The position numbers and the translations under genes are program-made. Of a DNA stretch of 19,633 bases, positions 1 through 6,434 are shown piece after piece. The DNA is from an uncultured Muribaculaceae bacterium (GTDB lineage Bacteria > Bacteroidota > Bacteroidia > Bacteroidales > Muribaculaceae). Position 1 is the first letter of the stretch. Every line of letters begins with the position of its first letter. Under the pieces are notes generated by a model. That model made no database searches. It had not been told where the DNA came from and saw only the letters and a list, made by a program, of their open reading frames with translations. Where the stretch lies: the NCBI GenBank assembly GCA_910587185.1, contig CAJULY010000029.1:1-19633 (forward strand), written 5' to 3'.

Positions 1-36
1 GTTGTAATCTATTTAAAATTTACATCAAACCACAAC
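1..36 (-). CRISPR. CRISPR repeat, first unit of an array truncated by the window edge
   Basis: A 36-base unit whose ends are inverted copies of each other (GTTGT at 1-5, ACAAC at 32-36), the length and form of type II-C repeats. Only one copy is visible, so periodicity cannot be shown. Identification rests on its position just past cas2 and on bases 17-36 matching the tracrRNA anti-repeat at 5122-5141 in 17 of 20 positions. The match fixes the crRNA as a minus-strand transcript: the repeat reads GTTGTGGTTTGATG at its 5' end, and that half pairs with the tracrRNA. Spacers are expected to the left of position 1. The unit is then the leader-proximal repeat. Confidence 0.88.
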
Positions 37-148
37 CGCACCGTTTTTATGCCTTAAATGACAGGCTTTTACAACCTATTTTGACTATTGGTTTTTTGAG
101 ATATAATGCGGAAGTGTGATGTAAAACACTATTTATGAAGCAAATTTA
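37..148 (-). promoter_or_regulatory. CRISPR leader between cas2 and the array
   Basis: An AT-rich, non-coding stretch of 112 bases separates the cas2 stop codon from the first repeat. Its place upstream of the array in the direction of crRNA transcription makes it the leader, where new spacers would be inserted next to position 36. It contains a candidate promoter element (141-148) and a repeat-like segment at 118-135: the words TGTAA and CTATTTA occur in the same order as in repeat bases 1-15, with a short insertion between them. A small inverted repeat (AGTGT 113-117, ACACT 126-130) frames part of this. The leader role is inferred from position. Confidence 0.65.
141..148 (-). promoter_or_regulatory. 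Candidate -7 promoter element for the pre-crRNA
   Basis: Read on the minus strand the bases are TAAATTTG, a full match to the Bacteroidota -7 consensus TAnnTTTG, directly after the cas2 stop codon. No matching -33 TTG is found at 19-21 bp, so the call rests on the -7 box alone. Transcription would begin near 135, giving a leader RNA of about 100 nt before the first repeat. Confidence 0.45.
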
Positions 149-487
149 CTAAAATAATTCCAACTGATATGGGGCATTCGGCAGTTTTTTCTTCTCTTTA
201 CCCCAAAAGTTGATAATTTCTCCATATTGTTTATCAGTAACTTTTAGAATCGAGGTCTTTCCAAGTTCAGGAATCAATACTTTGACTCTTTTAATGTGGG
301 CTTCCATGCTTTCTTTTGACCCGCAAAACCGTGTATAGACTGAAAACTGCATCATTGTGAATCCATCTTTTTCAAGAGATTTACGGAACCGGGTTGCTTC
401 TTTGCGCTGTTTCTTTGTTGTTACCGGTAAATCGAAGAACACAAAAAGCCACATCACTCTATATGCGTTTAATCTGTCAAAACTCAT
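149..487 (-). CDS. cas2: CRISPR-associated endoribonuclease Cas2
   Basis: Cas2 is the small ferredoxin-fold subunit that bridges two Cas1 dimers in the spacer integration complex. The 112-aa product is the normal size. Its first strand reads VMWLFVFFDLPV, with the conserved aspartate at residue 19, followed by the basic helix TKKQRKEATRFRK and the QFSVYTR strand typical of type II Cas2. It ends in the QLELF tail common to II-C Cas2 proteins. The ATG at 487 gives the usual N-terminal extension ahead of MWLFVFFDLP; a start at Met12 is possible but less likely. It begins 2 bp after cas1, so the pair is probably co-transcribed from the cas9 promoter. No damage is seen. Confidence 0.96.
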   Translation of the reverse strand: MSFDRLNAYRVMWLFVFFDLPVTTKKQRKEATRFRKSLEKDGFTMMQFSVYTRFCGSKESMEAHIKRVKVLIPELGKTSILKVTDKQYGEIINFWGKEKKKLPNAPYQLELF

Positions 488-489
488 AT

Positions 490-1374
490 CTATTGAAATT
501 TAGGGAGGCGAAGTGTTTTACATTTCCCGGCCAGCATTTTCAATATTGAGGTACAGGTAATTCCTATGGCGATATTCAAGGGATGGGTGTTATCATCAAT
601 GATCACATCGGTATATATGACATTAATCAAATCTACTTTTGCTTTAGTGTCTAACTCTCGGTAATCGTTCTGATAGAGACTGAATACGATTTCATCTACA
701 TAAGGGCGGTATGGTTCCATGATGTCATCGGCCAATGGAAAAGCATTGTATCGATTCCTGTGGTGAATTCCAAAAAGGGGAAGCATTCCCGCTCCGATGA
801 TACTTCTGACGGTAGCCGCACGCAAAATTGAGTAGCCATAATTCAGTAAAGAATTAGGTTCTACGCCATTTCGCAAACGCGAGAAGCCGGGACCGAACAA
901 TTCACGCCAATAGATGCGTGCAGCACGCCCCTCTTTATTGTCGGCATCATCGCTTTTAACATTGCGATAATAGGGCTTCAACATATCTCCATCTTTTGAC
1001 AGCTTAAGCAACAGACGGCTTTGATTTTCGATTTTTGCCTCTATGAGTTGGCGCCACGCCGATTTTTTGACAGGCGCTCCCGCCTCTATCTGTTGCCTAA
1101 ACCGCTCACCCTGCAAACTGTTTGATTCCAGGGGCGCAAGATATGATGCAGGAACGTGGGAGTTATCGCAAAATATAACCGCGACATTTTCAGCAGTGAG
1201 AGCATTAAGCAATGGAATGGTTATTTCAACCTGTTGGTTCTCTATTAGGACGGTTGAGAGATCTTCTATAGGGACAGATGTCTTTGAGCCATCATCTTTC
1301 TTCTCAATGATAAGCTGACAATTACGCAGCGAAAGCCGAGCCTGCGAAGTTATGACGACGGAACGTTTCAGCAT
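490..1374 (-). CDS. cas1: CRISPR-associated endonuclease/integrase Cas1 (type II)
   Basis: Cas1 is the metal-dependent integrase that inserts new spacers at the leader end of the array with Cas2. The 294-aa protein has the family layout: an N-terminal beta domain (about 1-85) and an alpha-helical catalytic domain. The metal ligands are visible as Glu148 (KEGRAARIYW), His204 or His205 (FGIHHRNRYNAF) and Glu220, with Asp217 nearby (LADDIMEPYRP). This matches Cas1 of Cas9 systems in length and motif spacing. Its ATG overlaps the end of cas9 by 7 bp, implying translational coupling. No Csn2 or Cas4 partner follows, so integration may depend on Cas1, Cas2, Cas9 and tracrRNA alone. Confidence 0.97.
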   Translation of the reverse strand: MLKRSVVITSQARLSLRNCQLIIEKKDDGSKTSVPIEDLSTVLIENQQVEITIPLLNALTAENVAVIFCDNSHVPASYLAPLESNSLQGERFRQQIEAGAPVKKSAWRQLIEAKIENQSRLLLKLSKDGDMLKPYYRNVKSDDADNKEGRAARIYWRELFGPGFSRLRNGVEPNSLLNYGYSILRAATVRSIIGAGMLPLFGIHHRNRYNAFPLADDIMEPYRPYVDEIVFSLYQNDYRELDTKAKVDLINVIYTDVIIDDNTHPLNIAIGITCTSILKMLAGKCKTLRLPKFQ

Positions 1375-4300
1375 AACGGATGGAGAAAATGAATTTCACC
1401 TGTCGGAGTCAGAATGAAATCCTCACCTTCGACGATGGCGTTGAATTGAGTGTGAAGCTGAATAATCCCCGGTCTGATATTTTCTCCCGATTTCCATGCA
1501 CCATTTATATTTTTTGCAATGCTGTCTGTGGAGGGTCTTGCTTCTTTATGATAACGTAATGTTATAACTCCATATCCTGAACCTGTGGGATTAATACTTA
1601 ATCCCGATATCTTATAAAGTCTTTTAACGAGATCTTCTTTGGTACATTCATAAAGTTCATTGGGCTTTTTTTCATAGAAAAGCACCATGTCACCCACGCG
1701 CAATTTCCATTTAAGCGGCAGTCCGTCTTTGTCGGATAGCGGATAGAGATCATCGCCGGATTTATGTCTTCGCGCTGCTTCAAGAAGATTGATGAGCTCG
1801 AATGACCGTTTGGTTTTCTTGCCCGTTATGTTCCCTTCATAAATGCATAGGCAATAGTTGGAGTCATTCGCCACATTAACGAACCGTTTATAGGGATGAC
1901 GCGATTCATCGCGAAGCGGTTTGAGATGAATGGGATTGGTTACAGATGGAGTGAAAATCCTTACTTTTTTGATCTCTATTCCTTTCTCTCTGTTCATCCA
2001 GACCGGCTCGGAGAGGAGATTTTTAAAACCTCGTTCTTTAACCGCAAGTTCCACCTTCTCTCTTACAGCAGGATCGACAATATTTTTGATGTCTTTTTCA
2101 GCCAAGTCAGAGAGAGAACGCCGCAAAACATATTTTATAGTACCTTCCCGATTTATTGCGCCATAATAAGTTTCCTGATGAAGCGCACCTCTGACGGAAT
2201 CGCCTTTTTCATAAACAGGATCACCCTTGGAATTACGTATAATCTTTCCCCGGCGTTTGAGGCGTTTTTTCGTCTGGTTGAAAGTGGAGTAGGAAACGTT
2301 GTGGGAGACAAGAATCTTTTCATCCAATGATTTTAAATCCTCAGTGAATGTTGGCCACGGTTTCCTGAAATCGGGTTTGGAACCGGAGCCTAATTCATAA
2401 TTCTCGCGCTCTGTGTGATATTTTGCCCAACGCTGATATTCGCTTCTGCCTATACAAGCGACTACAATGGCGTCGATGGTGTGATGACAGTGGTTGATGC
2501 GCTCCTTCTTTGCATATTCATCCTGAAGTCCCCACAATTTGCGGAATTCAGCAGTGGTCGAACCTTTGACAAGGAATATCTGGCGGTCTTCACTGCGGAA
2601 AAGGGTTCTTAAATATTCACGTGCATATTTGCCGATTATGCCTGTGTCAACTCCCTGACGGCGCGAGAAACCTTCGGGAACTTCCGTTAATTTGAAGCCA
2701 CGGACTTTGTCTCGCCAAAAATTCAGGTGCATCTTAAGATAGTGACGTTTCTGGATGATGCTGTCTTTAGCGTCTTTGGTAGAGGCCATTGAGGTTTTCA
2801 AACGGGCAATCTCATTTGCGAGCCTCTCAATTTCCTTGTCCCAGCCAAGAGTCTCGATTCGTTGAAGAATGGTTTCATGATCAGAGAGCTGCGAGGGGAG
2901 AAAACTCCTTTTGATCTGACGGTTATAAACCGAGTTGCAGAGCGTCAGGTTGGTCTGAGCGCTGTCGCCTCCAAGCGACCGGGGAACGGTATGTTCGATA
3001 TCGTACTTGGGATTGACCCCGATAAATTCAGTGATTGAAATCTGTTCGCCGGTATAGAGACAGATATGTTCCTGTTCTTCCCAGAGCCGGAATTTGAGAA
3101 TTTCGTCATCCGTCGGTTCAATTTCATTTCCAGTAGCTTCCTGGTAGAGCTTTTTGATTTTCTCGATGGATTCTTTGTTGATTTTCTCCTTCTCCCGCTG
3201 ATAACGTTCGATGGCTTTACGCATATTCGCGTCGTTGAGTTCGCGGGCAAGTTCGATGTTTATGGTCGTAGTCCTGTCAATTTTTCTTTCCTCCAACAGT
3301 TGATTTATCAGATGGCGAAGACGGAAAAGTGCCCGCATGGCCATGGGGTTCCGAATGGATGAAGTGCGTGGCGATCCTAACCGAAGTTCTCCTTTGGAAT
3401 TCATGGTTGCTTCGGGATAAACCTCAGTGCGTGAAGGGTGATAGAGCAAATCAAGTTTTCCGAAATCTATATCGGGGATGTCCTCCAGGATCCCCTTGAC
3501 GGCCTGTTCTTTTGTGATGGTCTTGTTGAGGGGATTCTCTGCAAAGTTGGCTACAGTATCACAAACGGAAAGAATGACATCCTTTCTCGCTTCCGGGTTG
3601 TTTCTGATATTATCCGGCAGAACTTTATCGAGATTCGCCACAAACACAGCTTCGTCATAGCGCATTCCGGCTTTCAGGAACGGAAGAATTTTCTTGATGG
3701 CACACAGACTCAAGGACGCATAGCCTTGAGGCACTTTGATTTTCGTTAGTTTCTCGGCATCTTCCTCATTCAGCTGCAAATGGCTGACAGCCCATTGCTC
3801 CATCTTGTCATCGCGGTCAAAGAAATAAAGCACATGCCAGATGTCGTTGAGTATCTCTTCAAGGTTTTTTCCGTCAGCTTTATCATAACATTCGGCAATG
3901 TTGCGGCGGTAATCCTCGCCGAATATATCCTTGAGACCGGTTATGACAGGACAGCCGGAAACTACAGTCGCCATTCTGAAGTTGAATTTATAAGCTGCAT
4001 CACGTTTATCGTCCTTATAGGCATATTTGCCTTTGCCGGCTATCTTTTTAGCTATATCCTCAAAAGGAAATGTCGGTTTCGATTTTCGGTAGAATAGCGG
4101 AAGGATTTCATCTGTCTCCTTTTCCGACAATGGCCGAAACTCACAGTCAGCGGACTCTTTTATCTTGATATTATTGATAAACGCCCACATACGGAATTCC
4201 TCGAAAAGGGGATGGGAGAGCGGGCAACGGTTTTTGGAGGGTTCGAACACACATTTACCCACAAGGCCTTTCTGTGATTTCAAAGGACGTTGGTAAAATA

Positions 4301-5027
4301 TCGCCTTATGCAATTTCAATATCTCTTCATCACTCAATCCTTGTTTCTTGCAGATGGCATAAAATTCTTTTTCCGTATGAGCCAAACGGTCTGTATAGGT
4401 TGTGCGGATCTTCTTGTGTTCACCATAGAGCTTGTAGAAATACTCGCCGAGATAGCGGCATCCTGCCTTTTCCATGGCTTCTGTGAGATCATTGATGCCG
4501 TTCTTTACCGGACCGTCCGATGCCTGAGTCGCATCCTTCCTATTGCTTAAAAAGCCTCGCCGCTGACAGAGATGATAAAGAGCGCGCCCGAGTATATAAC
4601 GGTCTTTTTTAGTGGAGAGATCCAATTTAGAAGTGAGGGCGAGGTAACGGTCATAGTAGGGGTTCTTATTGATTTTGTCATCGGTGCGCTGCCACTGAAT
4701 GAATTCTTCGTTGAGAGGATAAATGCGTTTATAACGCCAATCGTTCAGCGCTTCTTCACTCAGATATGGGCACATTTCCAGTTCGATCAGAATATTGAGG
4801 AGCTGGATTTTGTGGAGACGCCTGCGGTCATAATGTCTGCGGCTGGCCCGTGAGGAAGTTCGTTTTTCAACGCAAGGCTTTTCATTGCCTTTTTCTCTGG
4901 CAACTCCTTCCTGAAAAATATGGGACCCATAATGAAGTAAGCGGCAAGTAGCGTCATCGTCTCGGCTGATAATCGCCCAGCCTATGGAGTTAGTGCCTAA
5001 ATCCAATCCTAAAATTTTTTGAGCCAT
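1368..5027 (-). CDS. cas9: CRISPR-associated RNA-guided endonuclease Cas9 (subtype II-C)
   Basis: Cas9 cuts DNA that matches the crRNA guide, held together with the tracrRNA. The 1219-aa protein has all expected parts in order. RuvC-I has Asp9 in GLDLGTNSIGW; the arginine-rich bridge helix lies at about 55-75 (KRTSSRASRRHYDRRR). The recognition lobe spans about 80-540. RuvC-II has Glu592 in INIELAREL; HNH has His679 in YDIEHTVPRSLGG plus Asn693 and Asn702. RuvC-III has His849 and Asp852 in NHCHHTIDA. A C-terminal wedge/PAM-interacting region follows (about 900-1219). Subtype II-C is inferred from the cas9-cas1-cas2 gene set without csn2 or cas4. It is longer than the compact II-C enzymes of Neisseria or Campylobacter, as is common in Bacteroidota. 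The ATG at 5027 places RuvC-I right at the N terminus. The frame is intact and both nuclease sites are complete. The PAM cannot be told from sequence. Confidence 0.98.
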   Translation of the reverse strand: MAQKILGLDLGTNSIGWAIISRDDDATCRLLHYGSHIFQEGVAREKGNEKPCVEKRTSSRASRRHYDRRRLHKIQLLNILIELEMCPYLSEEALNDWRYKRIYPLNEEFIQWQRTDDKINKNPYYDRYLALTSKLDLSTKKDRYILGRALYHLCQRRGFLSNRKDATQASDGPVKNGINDLTEAMEKAGCRYLGEYFYKLYGEHKKIRTTYTDRLAHTEKEFYAICKKQGLSDEEILKLHKAIFYQRPLKSQKGLVGKCVFEPSKNRCPLSHPLFEEFRMWAFINNIKIKESADCEFRPLSEKETDEILPLFYRKSKPTFPFEDIAKKIAGKGKYAYKDDKRDAAYKFNFRMATVVSGCPVITGLKDIFGEDYRRNIAECYDKADGKNLEEILNDIWHVLYFFDRDDKMEQWAVSHLQLNEEDAEKLTKIKVPQGYASLSLCAIKKILPFLKAGMRYDEAVFVANLDKVLPDNIRNNPEARKDVILSVCDTVANFAENPLNKTITKEQAVKGILEDIPDIDFGKLDLLYHPSRTEVYPEATMNSKGELRLGSPRTSSIRNPMAMRALFRLRHLINQLLEERKIDRTTTINIELARELNDANMRKAIERYQREKEKINKESIEKIKKLYQEATGNEIEPTDDEILKFRLWEEQEHICLYTGEQISITEFIGVNPKYDIEHTVPRSLGGDSAQTNLTLCNSVYNRQIKRSFLPSQLSDHETILQRIETLGWDKEIERLANEIARLKTSMASTKDAKDSIIQKRHYLKMHLNFWRDKVRGFKLTEVPEGFSRRQGVDTGIIGKYAREYLRTLFRSEDRQIFLVKGSTTAEFRKLWGLQDEYAKKERINHCHHTIDAIVVACIGRSEYQRWAKYHTERENYELGSGSKPDFRKPWPTFTEDLKSLDEKILVSHNVSYSTFNQTKKRLKRRGKIIRNSKGDPVYEKGDSVRGALHQETYYGAINREGTIKYVLRRSLSDLAEKDIKNIVDPAVREKVELAVKERGFKNLLSEPVWMNREKGIEIKKVRIFTPSVTNPIHLKPLRDESRHPYKRFVNVANDSNYCLCIYEGNITGKKTKRSFELINLLEAARRHKSGDDLYPLSDKDGLPLKWKLRVGDMVLFYEKKPNELYECTKEDLVKRLYKISGLSINPTGSGYGVITLRYHKEARPSTDSIAKNINGAWKSGENIRPGIIQLHTQFNAIVEGEDFILTPTGEIHFLHPLC

Positions 5028-5085
5028 GATGGATATGATTTATTATCTGAGGGAAAAAATTATTTTCAGCTAATTTATGAAAAAG

Positions 5086-5117
5086 TTTGGATATTCAAAA
5101 ATAAATACTTTAATTTG
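5086..5117 (+). promoter_or_regulatory. Promoter of the tracrRNA
   Basis: A -33 TTTG (5086-5089) is followed after exactly 20 bp by TTAATTTG (5110-5117), one mismatch from TAnnTTTG. Transcription would start at about 5122-5124, exactly at the first base of the anti-repeat. The ten bases 5081-5090 are identical to those at 19501-19510 in the strong tRNA promoter of this window. Confidence 0.7.
5096..5103 (-). promoter_or_regulatory. Candidate proximal -7 promoter element for cas9-cas1-cas2
   Basis: On the minus strand this reads TATTTTTG, a full match to TAnnTTTG. Transcription would start near 5090, leaving a leader of about 60 nt before the cas9 ATG. The -33 position (about 5124-5127) falls in the tracrRNA anti-repeat and has no clear TTG, so the promoter may be weak. 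The box lies inside the 20-bp spacer of the oppositely directed tracrRNA promoter. Confidence 0.45.
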
Positions 5118-5121
5118 CAGT

Positions 5122-5201
5122 AATTTACATCTTACCACAATAAGGCTAAATGCCGAAGGTGTTATCACCTATATCTCCGCGTACTCCGTGGAGATTTTTT
5201 T
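5122..5201 (+). ncRNA. tracrRNA of the type II-C system
   Basis: The trans-activating RNA pairs with the crRNA repeat, recruits Cas9 and allows RNase III processing. Bases 5122-5141 are the anti-repeat: they match repeat bases 17-36 in 17 of 20 positions. Pairing would give 10 bp, a 2x2 internal bulge, then 7 bp. A short nexus-type stem follows (GGC 5144-5146, GCC 5152-5154), then a perfect 5-bp stem with a TTAT loop (AGGTG 5157-5161, CACCT 5166-5170), then the terminator hairpin. The total of about 80 nt is within the usual range. It is transcribed away from cas9. The 5' end is inferred from the promoter, the 3' end from the T-tract. Confidence 0.88.
5173..5201 (+). terminator. Rho-independent terminator of the tracrRNA
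   Basis: Stem ATCTCCGCG (5173-5181) pairs with CGTGGAGAT (5187-5195), 9 bp including one G-U pair, with loop TACTC. Seven T bases follow at 5195-5201. In tracrRNAs this last hairpin also helps Cas9 binding. Confidence 0.88.
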
Positions 5202-5222
5202 ATATGGTTTTATGAGTTGCCG

Positions 5223-5230
5223 CAAAGTTA
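5223..5230 (-). promoter_or_regulatory. Candidate distal minus-strand promoter reading through the tracrRNA gene
   Basis: The minus strand reads TAACTTTG, an exact -7 consensus followed by the preferred C. No TTG lies at the proper -33 distance, so strength is uncertain. If active, its RNA would start near 5216, run antisense through the whole tracrRNA and continue into cas9 with a leader of about 190 nt. Confidence 0.35.
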
Positions 5231-5285
5231 GAGAGGATTTGGAGGGAGAAGGCGCCTGTTTCTAAAAACGAGGGTGGATTTTATG

Positions 5286-5305
5286 AAGCGGCAATCGCTT
5301 TTTTT
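5286..5305 (+). terminator. Terminator-like hairpin between tracrRNA and lrgA
   Basis: AAGCG (5286-5290) and CGCTT (5296-5300) form a 5-bp stem around GCAAT, and the T bases continue to 5305. It would stop tracrRNA read-through before the lrgA promoter. The stem is short, so efficiency is doubtful. The remaining bases between the tracrRNA end and here show no gene. Confidence 0.4.
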
Positions 5306-5308
5306 ATG

Positions 5309-5316
5309 TACTTTTG
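5309..5316 (+). promoter_or_regulatory. Candidate -7 promoter element for lrgAB
   Basis: TACTTTTG matches TAnnTTTG. Transcription would begin near 5322. No clear -33 TTG is present. The box overlaps a possible TTG start codon at 5314, which argues that translation really begins at the ATG at 5341. Confidence 0.45.
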
Positions 5317-5340
5317 TCGATTGAAATAAAACAGTCTGTC

Positions 5341-5715
5341 ATGAATATGATTTTGCAGTGCGGAGTTCTCTTCGCCTTTTTAGCTCTCGGTGAGCTAACG
5401 GTCTGGCTGACGGGGGTTACCGTTCCGTCAAGTATAATAGGAATGCTGTTGCTTGCAATGTCGCTTCAGTTCGGAGTTGTCAAGCTTAACCAGGTTGAGA
5501 AGATGGCCGATTTCCTCGTTCATAATCTCGGATTCTTTTTCGTGCCGGCGGGAGTAGGCCTTATGAGCTGCCTGGGACTTCTCGCCTCGGAGTGGCTTCC
5601 GATTGTGGGAGCGATGGTGGTGAGTACGGCCGTCATAATGATTGTCACGGGCCATGTCCATCAGATTGTCCGGCGCCGCATGCGTCAGCATCATAATGTT
5701 CACAAACAGTCCTGA
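5341..5715 (+). CDS. lrgA: LrgA/CidA family membrane protein
   Basis: A 124-aa hydrophobic protein with about four membrane segments and the LrgA/CidA signature: a PSSIIGMLLL-type motif after the first helix and FFVPAGVGLMSCLGLL in the middle. These holin-like proteins pair with LrgB. The family was first tied to control of autolysis in Staphylococcus, while Bacillus and plant relatives act in transport of pyruvate, glycolate or glycerate. The start at 5341 is chosen because an upstream TTG at 5314 lies inside the predicted promoter box; 5347 is a second possible ATG. lrgB follows 11 bp downstream and is probably co-transcribed. The substrate or role here is unknown. Confidence 0.88.
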   Translation: MNMILQCGVLFAFLALGELTVWLTGVTVPSSIIGMLLLAMSLQFGVVKLNQVEKMADFLVHNLGFFFVPAGVGLMSCLGLLASEWLPIVGAMVVSTAVIMIVTGHVHQIVRRRMRQHHNVHKQS

Positions 5716-5726
5716 TCACGACCGCT

Positions 5727-6425
5727 ATGGAATTTCTTACAAGCAAGGTTTTTCTGATAGCTCTGACTTTCATAGTCTTTTTGCTGTCATGCTATCTTCA
5801 GCGTCGGACGGGGATCAAGCTTCTCAACCCCATACTGGTCTCCATTACGGTGCTGATCTGTTTTCTCATGGCTACGGGGGTGGATTACGCGGACTATAAG
5901 GCCGGCGGCGATTACATAGATTTCTGGCTTAAGCCGGCAGTCGTGGCGCTGGGCGTGCCGCTTTACAAGCAACTCGGTGCAATCCGCCGCCAGATGCTAC
6001 CGCTGCTCATAGCGGAGATGGCGGGGTGCGTTGCCGGCATCATCTCGGTGGTTGTTGTCGCAGAATTGTTGGGCGCTTCACAGACGGTTGTCATGTCGCT
6101 GGCTCCCAAAGCCGTCACGACTCCTATAGCGATGGAGGTTTCCGCTTCGATCGGCGGTATTCCGGCGCTGACTGCGGCGGTGGTGGTCTGCACGGGTATC
6201 TTCGGCGGTATGGCGGGATTCCGCATAATAAAGTTAGGAAGGGTCAAGAGCCCGATTGCGGGAGGTCTCTCGATGGGGACGGCGGCCCACGCGATAGGCA
6301 CGTCGGCGGCGATGGAACGCAGCGACCGTTACGGAGCCTTCTCCTCGCTCGGTCTGACTCTCAACGGGTTGCTCACGGCTTTGTTGTCGCCTCTTATACT
6401 GAACCTGTTAGGTTATCCCGTGTAA
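5727..6425 (+). CDS. lrgB: LrgB/CidB family membrane protein
   Basis: A 232-aa integral membrane protein of the usual LrgB length with many hydrophobic segments. Recognisable LrgB features are KPAVVALGVPLYKQ, SLAPKAVTTPIAMEVSASIG and a glycine-rich GTAAHAIGTSAAME segment near the C terminus. It is the partner of the upstream LrgA protein. Together the pair either modulates envelope autolysis or moves small carboxylates such as pyruvate; sequence alone does not decide. The gene converges on the alpha/beta hydrolase gene with only 9 bp between stop codons, and no obvious terminator lies in that gap. Confidence 0.93.
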   Translation: MEFLTSKVFLIALTFIVFLLSCYLQRRTGIKLLNPILVSITVLICFLMATGVDYADYKAGGDYIDFWLKPAVVALGVPLYKQLGAIRRQMLPLLIAEMAGCVAGIISVVVVAELLGASQTVVMSLAPKAVTTPIAMEVSASIGGIPALTAAVVVCTGIFGGMAGFRIIKLGRVKSPIAGGLSMGTAAHAIGTSAAMERSDRYGAFSSLGLTLNGLLTALLSPLILNLLGYPV

Positions 6426-6434
6426 TGACGACAT

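Noticed and set aside
37..66. A 30-base stretch next to the repeat that has the length of a type II spacer.
   Set aside because: No second repeat follows at 67-102, and by the direction of crRNA transcription this side of the array is the leader.
51..70. Small inverted repeat GCCT...AGGC followed by TTTT in the leader.
   Set aside because: The stem is only 4 bp with an 8-base loop, too weak to call a terminator.
102..107. TATAAT, an E. coli-type -10 box on the plus strand.
   Set aside because: Bacteroidota do not use this consensus, no gene follows in that direction, and the region is AT-rich.
5077..5265. 62-codon plus-strand open frame covering the tracrRNA.
   Set aside because: It spans the predicted promoter and all the RNA stems, and the encoded peptide has no recognisable features.
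5314..5340. N-terminal extension of LrgA starting at TTG 5314.
   Set aside because: The TTG forms part of the -7 promoter box, upstream of the expected transcription start near 5322.
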